A stretch of DNA of 43,402 nucleotides from Candidatus Poribacteria bacterium. Lineage in GTDB: Bacteria > Poribacteria > WGA-4E > WGA-3G. The stretch spans positions 1 to 43,402 of the forward strand of contig JAJEEK010000072.1 of assembly GCA_022821065.1 (NCBI GenBank), written 5' to 3'. A program made the position numbers and the translations under genes. The notes beneath the pieces are model-generated. The model was not told the origin of the DNA and did not search any database. It saw only the letters and a list, made by a program, of their open reading frames with translations. Positions within the stretch are counted from its first letter, which is position 1. Every line of letters begins with the position of its first letter. Shown in pieces: positions 7,714 to 15,343 of the stretch.

Positions 7714-10700
7714 TTACTTTCGTATTAACATTTTTCGTGTTGCGTTGAAATCGTCAGTTGTGAGTGTGTAGAAATAGACACCGCTTGCGACGGGTTCACC
7801 GAGTTCGTTTCTGCCGTCCCAATATGCGGCACGGCTCCTGCCGTGATACATACCGGCAGCCTGATGCCCCAACGGTAAACGGCGAATTAAACTGCCATTC
7901 ACCGTATAGATATGCACCGTTACATCCGATGGAGACGCCAACTGATACGGGATCCATGTTTCTGGGTTGAACGGGTTCGGGTAGTTTGGCAAGAGCGTTG
8001 TTTCCGGCAGTGCTGCCATCGCCGAGAACTGGAGCACCGGTGATGCGAGAACACCCGTATCAACTGTGCTTCGGAAGTAATCATAGTCAACCGTTAAAGT
8101 GCCGCTCCCGGCAGCAACGCCCGCATAGATGCCCAACTGTAGCGGGGGTTTCAACGGAAAATTGGCAACTCCAATCTCTATCCAAGGGTCGGCTTCGCGG
8201 GTCTTATACCATCCTGTATAGGTGTCTCCGTGCTTACGGAGTCTTAAAAACAGTTCTGTCGCTCCGAATTCGGGTCGCCATGCTGGATCCGCTACTAAAC
8301 CTTGTCCTCTGGTTTGATACTGTATCTGCCCTTTCGCGCCAGCATCCCGCGACCAAAACTTTATCGTCACCCAGTTATTGTCCGCTGGACTCTTCACGAC
8401 CAATCCATTAACACCTGAAGAAGTGTCCCATTTGGCGAAAAAGTGGGTTTCCACGTCAAACGCGTCGGCATCGGTTTCTTGATAAAGAAAATGTGAGGCA
8501 TCAGATGCCCAGAGATTTCGGTTGGTTTCGCTCTCGATATGGAGGAACCCGTCTCGTGTTTCGCCGACATCCCAATTCGCTGGTTCATTCTGCCACTGCC
8601 AATTCGGGTTCTGTAACGCTGTGCCGTTAAAGTTGTCAGATATTCCTGCAGTCGCGACGAACCCTGGTGATGGATCATCTTGGATCGTCAGCGGAAATGT
8701 CTGCTTTGTGATACCGCCCCGGTCATCAATCACTTGCAGGGTTACTTCGCTTCCGGGTTTGGAAACCGTTAAATCGGTCGTGAGGAAGGAAACTGTCTGG
8801 CTTTTGCCGTTTAGGGACTTGCAGCTATAGAGTTTCGTGCCTTGGGCAGGATCATTGGCTGTAGTTGGCACAATCAGCTGCGCCTGATGTAATCTGTCAG
8901 CATCTGCCAATTCAAATTGTAGACTCAGATTCCCGGGTGTTGAGGTTTTCGAGGCATGCATGTCCATCGTTGCTGTCTCATTGGACGATGTCGGATCGTT
9001 GTTAAAGAACCGGTGTGCATCCAACCATTCGGCGGCACATCCGGACAAACGTTCTTGCGTGCCGTACGCCATGAGGTAAGCGTCGTCTCGGAAATCATGT
9101 TCTAATCCGAAGACGTGTCCGAGTTCATGCGCGGTAGTACTTGGATTAATGCAGATCCCGGAGGCAGGCACCACTGCCACACCGCCAAAATCTCGCCGCC
9201 AACGTTCGCTGTCAAAGGATTTCCAAGTGCCGCCGCCTATTCCACACGTGCCTTCGTCGTTAATGAATTCGCTACTGACATCTACTGCGATGAGAAAGAC
9301 ATCCCTTGATATATCAAACTGCTCAGCGACCTCTTTCACCACTTTATCGTAGGTATCACTGTGATAATAGGTATCCGTGAACTTTCCGGTAACATGATGG
9401 ACCTTCGCGTGCCCGGTAGCATCGGTTTCAAAGGCAAATGTTTTTCTCCCGTAGTCTTGCATCTGTTCTGCAAAAAAGTATTGTGACCATCGTATCAATG
9501 TGTCCAACTCTGTGTCGATTTCTTGACGGGAGGGTCTATCGGTTGGGCGGAAGTAGATCATCCGAACCACCTCTCGTTCGTACGGCTGTATGGTAGTATC
9601 GTCTTCAGTCTGCTGAGTGTCTGTATCGGGTTGGGGAGTTTGAGAAATGAGAACCTCAAGATCCTCCCAAAGGAATACAGTGCCGCCATTACTCTCACTG
9701 ACGAGCGTCCGCCCGTTGGGACTTAACGCCATGTTTGCGACTGTATCTCTATGCGCTTTAAGGGTTTCCATTAGTTTACCTTCTACAACATCCCACAGTA
9801 ATATCCTGCCGAAGGCATCTCCAAATATGAGCGTGCTGCTGTCGGGGGTGAAGATAATATCAGATCCGCCGTAGTGAAGCCCTGCGATACTTGCTTTGTG
9901 TTTGCCGGTGCGGGCATCCCAGAGCTGGATTGTGTCGTTCCAACTCCCACTTGCGAGGGTTCTGCCATCAGGACTGAATGCGATCCCTGCGACACCGTAG
10001 GCATGGTCGGTGAGGACGGCTTTGGATTGTGCGGTGGCAACATCCCACAGCCGGACTGTCTGGTCCGAACTTGCACTTGCGAGGGTTCTGCCATCAGGAC
10101 TGAACGCGATCCTGTAAATCTCAGCTGTATGGTCGGTAAGGATGACTTTGGATTGTGCGGTGGCAACATCCCACAGCCGGACTGCCTGATCATCCCCTCC
10201 GCAGCTGGCGAGGGTTTTGCCATCAGGACTGAATGCTAAGCTGGTTACCCTCTGGAAAAGGAAGTTATCAATTCTCCCCTTATGCCCTGTGATGGTTTGG
10301 CGGTGTTTACGTGTGGCAACATCCCATAACTGGATTTGCCCATAATCGCCACCTGCGAGGGTTCTACCATCCGGACTAAACGTTAGGCTGTTAATCAAAG
10401 CAAACCCTTTGACGAGGCTATAATCCCACGAGAAGTTGGCTTGGTGCTGCCCGGTGTGTGCATCCCATAACCGTATTGTGTCGGAAGAACTTGTGGCAAA
10501 CGTTTCTCCATCTGGGTTGAACGTTATACCGCCAACATCCGCCATATGCCATAGGCTTTTTTTGTGCCGACGACTGTGGACATCCCACAACTCCACCGTG
10601 CCATACCAACTTGCCCCTACAAGTGTCCGTCCATCCGGGCTGAATGTTAGGCTACGGATATCATTCCTCTGCCCTCTGAGCGTAGTTTTGTGTTGTCTAC

Positions 10701-11562
10701 TTCTCACATCCCACAATTGCACGCCATCCCAACTGCCACTTGCAAGCGTCTGTCCATCCGGGCTGAACGCTAAACTTTGGTAAGCATCCGCTGGATAATC
10801 GTTATCCTCAATGAGCGTGGCTTGGTGCTGCCCGGTGTGTGCATCCCACAAACGTATTGTGTCGTCAAAAGCCCCACTTGCGAGGGTTCTGCCATCAGGG
10901 CTGAACGCTACACTCTCAACACGATCTGTGTGTCCTATCAGTGTGGCTTTGTGCTGGCCATTCACCGTATCCCACAACCGTACCGTGTTGTCGGCACTTG
11001 CGCTTGCGAGGGTTCTACCATCTGGACTGAACGCAATATTCCAAGCAATATTTGTATGTCCGGTGAGAGTCGCTTTGCGTTTCCCACTCTCGGCATCCCA
11101 CAACATCACCCTGTAACGCAAATCACTACTGGCAAAGGTGCTACCATCTGGACTGAACGCTACGCTATAGACACCACATGCATGATCTGTGAGGCGGGCT
11201 TTGAGTTGGCGACTCCCTACATCCCATAACTCTACTTCAAACCCATTTGCACCGATAAGCGTCCGTCCATCCGGGGAATAGGCGATACTCGCAACACCAT
11301 CCCACGTACCGATTTCATCATCTGCGAGCAGCTCAAGTTCTTCACTTGTCTGTGCGTCGTATATCCAAATCCCTGTTTCAGTAGCGACCGCGAGGTGGGT
11401 GCCATCCGGCGAATATTTTACATCCCATGGGCTTCCTTTACCCAGGCGAGCGATAACACCGTCAGGCAGGTGCCATTGCGGAGAATCTTCGGCGACGCTA
11501 TGGGGTACGAACGTAAATGTCATAAACATAAGGGTCAAAATTGAAAAGAGTGTAATTTTCAT
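7714..11562 (-). CDS. Secreted WD40 double-propeller / metzincin protease protein with sorting-like module
   Basis: A 1282-residue exoprotein. MKITLF starts a signal peptide ending near SVAEDS. About fourteen FSPDGxTLAS...VRLWD repeats (residues 20-640) fit two seven-bladed WD40 propellers. A zinc-protease region follows with HELGHVFGLEH (His812, Glu813, His816, His822), the metzincin/pappalysin signature HExxHxxGxxH. A concanavalin-like domain (about 975-1165; DNFNGTALQNPNW, FFAKWDT) precedes the NYPNPFNPETW...RKMLIRK end. The ATG at 11562 is chosen because AGGAG lies 8 bases before it; a start 30 bases upstream lacks this. Unlike the other three large proteins it has no dockerin repeats. 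A secreted, repeat-guided metalloprotease is plausible, but the substrate is unknown. Confidence 0.88.
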   Translation of the reverse strand: MKITLFSILTLMFMTFTFVPHSVAEDSPQWHLPDGVIARLGKGSPWDVKYSPDGTHLAVATETGIWIYDAQTSEELELLADDEIGTWDGVASIAYSPDGRTLIGANGFEVELWDVGSRQLKARLTDHACGVYSVAFSPDGSTFASSDLRYRVMLWDAESGKRKATLTGHTNIAWNIAFSPDGRTLASASADNTVRLWDTVNGQHKATLIGHTDRVESVAFSPDGRTLASGAFDDTIRLWDAHTGQHQATLIEDNDYPADAYQSLAFSPDGQTLASGSWDGVQLWDVRSRQHKTTLRGQRNDIRSLTFSPDGRTLVGASWYGTVELWDVHSRRHKKSLWHMADVGGITFNPDGETFATSSSDTIRLWDAHTGQHQANFSWDYSLVKGFALINSLTFSPDGRTLAGGDYGQIQLWDVATRKHRQTITGHKGRIDNFLFQRVTSLAFSPDGKTLASCGGDDQAVRLWDVATAQSKVILTDHTAEIYRIAFSPDGRTLASASSDQTVRLWDVATAQSKAVLTDHAYGVAGIAFSPDGRTLASGSWNDTIQLWDARTGKHKASIAGLHYGGSDIIFTPDSSTLIFGDAFGRILLWDVVEGKLMETLKAHRDTVANMALSPNGRTLVSESNGGTVFLWEDLEVLISQTPQPDTDTQQTEDDTTIQPYEREVVRMIYFRPTDRPSRQEIDTELDTLIRWSQYFFAEQMQDYGRKTFAFETDATGHAKVHHVTGKFTDTYYHSDTYDKVVKEVAEQFDISRDVFLIAVDVSSEFINDEGTCGIGGGTWKSFDSERWRRDFGGVAVVPASGICINPSTTAHELGHVFGLEHDFRDDAYLMAYGTQERLSGCAAEWLDAHRFFNNDPTSSNETATMDMHASKTSTPGNLSLQFELADADRLHQAQLIVPTTANDPAQGTKLYSCKSLNGKSQTVSFLTTDLTVSKPGSEVTLQVIDDRGGITKQTFPLTIQDDPSPGFVATAGISDNFNGTALQNPNWQWQNEPANWDVGETRDGFLHIESETNRNLWASDASHFLYQETDADAFDVETHFFAKWDTSSGVNGLVVKSPADNNWVTIKFWSRDAGAKGQIQYQTRGQGLVADPAWRPEFGATELFLRLRKHGDTYTGWYKTREADPWIEIGVANFPLKPPLQLGIYAGVAAGSGTLTVDYDYFRSTVDTGVLASPVLQFSAMAALPETTLLPNYPNPFNPETWIPYQLASPSDVTVHIYTVNGSLIRRLPLGHQAAGMYHGRSRAAYWDGRNELGEPVASGVYFYTLTTDDFNATRKMLIRK

Positions 11563-11599
11563 TGGCAAACTCCTTTTTTCGCTTATGTCCACGTGGAAC

Positions 11600-12862
11600 C
11601 TATTTTAGGGCATCAAGGATTTTCTGGACAAAGACCTGTTTAGGCATTGCGCCTGCGAATCTTGATACCTCTGCGCCGTTTCGGAACACAATATACGTTG
11701 GAATCCCTTTGACTCTATATTGCTCCATCGTTTGGCGATTTTCATCGATATCCAACTTTCCAATGATGAAAGTGTTCCGGTGTTCTAACGCGACAGATTC
11801 AACGATTGGTTTCATTTGTCTGCAGAACGGACACCAGACAGCTTCAAATTCGAGGACAACGGGTAATTCAGCCTCCAACACCTCGGTTTTGAACGTTGCA
11901 TCGGTGATGACAACGGGTTTCCCATCGGCGTTAACCGGATCAGGGTTAAGTGCCTCCGGTTCTTCAACGTGTTCGTCGTCAATGGGTTCTGGTTCGATCT
12001 CTTCTTCAACGGGTTCGGGATCAACATCAATGGGTTCTGGTTCAATATCTTCTTCAATAGGTTCGAGATTAATCGGCTCTGGTTCGACATCTATATTATT
12101 GTCTATAGGCTCATCATCGGTTTCGACAACTTCGGGGACCGCGTCTGCGCGATTGTAGATATACTGCGTTGCGTCGGCGGGAAAAACAATTGCCAAGAAT
12201 CGTCCATCCCAAGTATATGTACCTACAGAAGCCTTGGGGTTTCCATGCGTGAACCAGTGCATGGTTCCACTGTTTTGGTTAAACGGTCTGACGAGTTTGT
12301 AGGAACCGGTGACGAACTGTTTCCGGGATTGTGCTTCGTCTTCTAAGACCTCTTGGAATTCCTGTGTGAAGGTTGTGGGTGTGAGACGCAGGGTGCCTGT
12401 CACTTGAACGGGGTCGCCGTGAACACTTTTGGAAACGAGCCTATAGGTACCGCTGAGCACTTCGGCTATTCTATAGGGTTTGGAGTAGACGAGGATCGTT
12501 GCCGTTTTGGATGCATCTTTCTCGCTGCCGTCTCGGACATAAACGCTAACGGTTACGATTTTTGCTGGCACCATTTCTTCTGTTGATTCTGGGGCAGTCC
12601 ACTGAACTTCGGGCCCCGTGTCGTTAACCAATGTGCCTTCGGAAACATCCCAGATATATGTTAAGGAGTCGTCATTCGCGTCAAAAGCCCTGATTCGGAG
12701 TTGAACGGTTTCGCCGTATTCAACCTCTACTGGGACGGTGAGGTTGGTTATTTCGGGGGGGTCGTTGGTGAATTCTTCGTATTGATCGCAACTGCTGAAG
12801 ATGGCGATCTGAAGAATAAACAAAATGATTAAACCTATCTGGGTTGACTTATGGAGATGCAT
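11600..12862 (-). CDS. Ig-like lipoprotein fused to thioredoxin domain (CxxC)
   Basis: A 420-residue lipoprotein (lipobox IFSSC, Cys25). The first half is a paralogue of the 6853-7581 protein: an Ig-like domain (PPEITNLTVP...YGETVQLRIRAFD) plus a strand-rich second part. A flexible Glu/Pro/Asp-rich linker (about 245-315, repeated EPEPI/DPEPV units) leads to a thioredoxin domain with WCPFC, KLDIDENRQT, GIPTYIVFRNG and GAMPKQVF. The thioredoxin part is the closest relative in the window of the TGA-containing protein and keeps cysteine at both active-site positions. The ATG at 12862 follows GGAG; an upstream extension would place 54 residues before the signal peptide. It lies 37 bases ahead of the WD40-metzincin gene. 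A role in envelope disulfide chemistry is inferred. Confidence 0.88.
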   Translation of the reverse strand: MHLHKSTQIGLIILFILQIAIFSSCDQYEEFTNDPPEITNLTVPVEVEYGETVQLRIRAFDANDDSLTYIWDVSEGTLVNDTGPEVQWTAPESTEEMVPAKIVTVSVYVRDGSEKDASKTATILVYSKPYRIAEVLSGTYRLVSKSVHGDPVQVTGTLRLTPTTFTQEFQEVLEDEAQSRKQFVTGSYKLVRPFNQNSGTMHWFTHGNPKASVGTYTWDGRFLAIVFPADATQYIYNRADAVPEVVETDDEPIDNNIDVEPEPINLEPIEEDIEPEPIDVDPEPVEEEIEPEPIDDEHVEEPEALNPDPVNADGKPVVITDATFKTEVLEAELPVVLEFEAVWCPFCRQMKPIVESVALEHRNTFIIGKLDIDENRQTMEQYRVKGIPTYIVFRNGAEVSRFAGAMPKQVFVQKILDALK

Positions 12863-12889
12863 AACTATGCTCCGTTGTTGAAATAGTTT

Positions 12890-13024
12890 TGAAAGAAATA
12901 GTTGACAGTTATCAGTTAAGAGATTTATTGTGGTTGTGAATCGAAAAGTAACCACCACAAGAGGGTGACTGACAACTGAAAGGGCGCAGCCCGTACTGAG
13001 TACTGATAACCAGTCCTCTGACAA
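12890..13024. repeat. Degenerate CAGTT-type inverted array
   Basis: GTTGACAGTTATCAGTTAAG faces GTGACTGACAACTGAAAG and further CTGAGTACTGATAACCAG. It fills the gap between the WD40/dockerin gene and the thioredoxin-fusion gene. There is no coding potential. Confidence 0.5.
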
Positions 13025-13036
13025 CCGCGTACTCGC

Positions 13037-15313
13037 CTACTTTCGTATGATCATTTTTCGTGTTGCGTTGAAGTCGTCTGCTGTGAGTGTGTAAAAATAG
13101 ACACCGCTTGCGACGCGTTCACCAAGTTCATTTTTGCCATCCCAATACGCCGCACGACTGCGGTTTTGATAGGTGCCGATAGCCTTATGTCCTAACGACA
13201 ACGTTCTGACCAAACTGCCGTCTACTGCATGGATATGTAATGTGATTTCTGCTGGACTTGCCAACTGATAGGGTATCCATGTTTCTGGGTTGAACGGGTT
13301 CGGATAGTTTGATAGCAGTGCTGTCTCTTTTGGCGTTAATGTCAACAGGAGCTGCTCCAAGAAACGGATACCGCGTTGTGAAGTTGTATTTGTGAGGTCG
13401 AGTTGCTGTGCCTCTGCCAGCCACTGTTGTACGGTTTCCGAGGAGAGGTTGATTGCAGAAGGTGCGCCGGCAGCCATTTCGCCGAATGCGGCTGCGACGG
13501 CGACAAGGTCTTGAATGTTAACTTGACCATCACCATTGACATCGGCTGCGGTTTCGCTGGTTTCGCCGAATGCGGTTGCGACGGCGACGAGGTCTTGGAT
13601 GTTGACGATGCCATCACCGTTGACATCGGCAGTGAGGCGTGGCGGCTCTGCTGGAGCGAGGTCCCATAGTAAAACCGTGCCGTCAATGCCACCTGCACTT
13701 GCAAGGATCGTACCATCCGGACTGAATGACACGTCATAGACCTCCCCTCTATGCCCCAGTGTGGCTATCTCAGTCGCAGACGCAACATCCCATAAACGAA
13801 CCGCGTTCTCCAAACGCGAAGTGCTCCTTGCACTTGCAAGCGTCCGACCATCTGGACTGAATGACACACTACCGACACTACCTCCATGCCCAGTGAGAGT
13901 GGCTGTTTCAGTCGCAGACGCAACGTCCCATAAACGCACCGTCGTGTCCGCACCACCACTTGCAAGCGTTGTGCCATCTGGACTGAACGATACGCTATGG
14001 ACATCGCCGGCATGCCCTGTAAGTTCGGATTTGAGGGTGCCAGTCCCAACATCCCACAAACGCACCTGTCCTTCCGAAATCCCACTGGCGAGTATCGTGC
14101 CATCTGGACTGAATGAGACACTATGGACCCGATAACTCCCCTGGATCGTGAATTTCAGTTTCAGCGTATTAGCGGCAACATCCCATAAACGTATCGTATC
14201 CGTCCGGGTCGGCCCATGTAAACTCCCACTGGCAAGGATGGCGCCATCCGGACTGAACGATAGGCTTGTGACACCGAGCAAATGTCCACTAATCGTAGTT
14301 TTGAGAGTGCCGGTCGCAACATCCCAGAGACTCAACATTCTGCCAGAGCTACTGGCAAGCGTTGCGCCCTCCGGACTAAACGATATATTCCTGAGGTATC
14401 CATGCCCTATGAATTCAGATTTGGGGGTGCCGGTCGTAACGTTCAATAAACGCACCGTTCCATCCCCGCTCCCACTGGCGAGCGTTGCGCCATCCGGACT
14501 GAATGAGACCCCCGAAACCCCGGTCAGGTGCCCCTCGATAGTAGTTTTGCGGGTGCCGGTCGCAACATCCCACAAGAGTATCCTCCAGTCGTCCCCACTA
14601 CTACCGCTGGCAAGCGTCGTACCATCTGGGCTGAACGCTATCGTGATATTGCCCCAATAATGTCCGGTGTTGATTTCAGATTTCAAAGTCCCTGCGTCTA
14701 CGTCCCATAAACGGACAGTGGTGTCTCCCCTAAACCCTGTGCTGGCGAGGGTAGTGCCGTCCGGACTGAACAATATGCTACCCAGCTGGGAATGCCCGGT
14801 GGTGAGTTCGGATTTCAGTGTCCCTGTTCCGACATCCCACAAACGCACCTTCATGTCCCAGTCCCAACCACTGGCAAGGGTCATGCCATCGGGACTGAAC
14901 GATAGACCTGTGACCCCGCCCCAAAGCCCTTTAAATTCGGTTTTCAGTGTGCCGGTCTCTACGTCCCATAAACGCACCGCTGCAATATACCCCAAATTCC
15001 CACTTGCAAGCGTTGTGCCATCCGGACTGAACGATACACTCGAAACACCACCCGTATGCCCAGTGAGCAGCGCAAGTTCTTCGGACGTATCGGCATCATA
15101 CAACCATATACCGAGAGTCCCCGCTACTGCAAGTATTGAACCATCTGGTGAATACGCTATCTCATTTATACTCCCTTTACCGAGGCGTGCTTCGGCACCT
15201 TCGGGTAAACTGAGTTGCGTGTAGGGCTCATATTGCGCAAAACAGGGTAGAAGGCTGAGGCTTGAAATTATTAACAGCGTTAGAATAAAAAGAAGTCTCT
15301 TTTTGATTTTCAT
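13037..15313 (-). CDS. Secreted WD40 / dockerin protein with sorting-like module
   Basis: A 758-residue exoprotein. A signal peptide (MKIKKRLLFILTLL...SLLPCFAQ) precedes about twelve FSPDGTTLASG...VRLWDVxTG repeats (residues 30-555), probably two WD40 propellers. Two dockerin-like calcium loops follow (DVNGDGIVNIQDL and DVNGDGQVNIQDL, about 562-620), then the C-terminal NYPNPFNPETW...RKMIIRK module. The ATG at 15313 follows AAGGAG. The gene begins 30 bases after the metzincin-TPR gene and is probably in the same operon. The dockerin loops could bind the cohesin lipoprotein encoded at 21071-21748. WD40 propellers usually bind proteins; no enzyme domain was seen. Confidence 0.88.
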   Translation of the reverse strand: MKIKKRLLFILTLLIISSLSLLPCFAQYEPYTQLSLPEGAEARLGKGSINEIAYSPDGSILAVAGTLGIWLYDADTSEELALLTGHTGGVSSVSFSPDGTTLASGNLGYIAAVRLWDVETGTLKTEFKGLWGGVTGLSFSPDGMTLASGWDWDMKVRLWDVGTGTLKSELTTGHSQLGSILFSPDGTTLASTGFRGDTTVRLWDVDAGTLKSEINTGHYWGNITIAFSPDGTTLASGSSGDDWRILLWDVATGTRKTTIEGHLTGVSGVSFSPDGATLASGSGDGTVRLLNVTTGTPKSEFIGHGYLRNISFSPEGATLASSSGRMLSLWDVATGTLKTTISGHLLGVTSLSFSPDGAILASGSLHGPTRTDTIRLWDVAANTLKLKFTIQGSYRVHSVSFSPDGTILASGISEGQVRLWDVGTGTLKSELTGHAGDVHSVSFSPDGTTLASGGADTTVRLWDVASATETATLTGHGGSVGSVSFSPDGRTLASARSTSRLENAVRLWDVASATEIATLGHRGEVYDVSFSPDGTILASAGGIDGTVLLWDLAPAEPPRLTADVNGDGIVNIQDLVAVATAFGETSETAADVNGDGQVNIQDLVAVAAAFGEMAAGAPSAINLSSETVQQWLAEAQQLDLTNTTSQRGIRFLEQLLLTLTPKETALLSNYPNPFNPETWIPYQLASPAEITLHIHAVDGSLVRTLSLGHKAIGTYQNRSRAAYWDGKNELGERVASGVYFYTLTADDFNATRKMIIRK

Positions 15314-15343
15314 GAAGTCGTGTCTCCTTAACTGGATAAAATA

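Noticed and set aside
9874..14710. Regularly spaced repeats in the WD40 genes as a CRISPR array
   Set aside because: The period is about 126 bases, the repeats are in frame, and they encode WD40 blades.
10436..15224. Open frames of 100-200 residues on the plus strand opposite the WD40 genes
   Set aside because: They are shadows of the repeated FSPDG...LWD codons, with repeated unnatural sequence and no ribosome sites.
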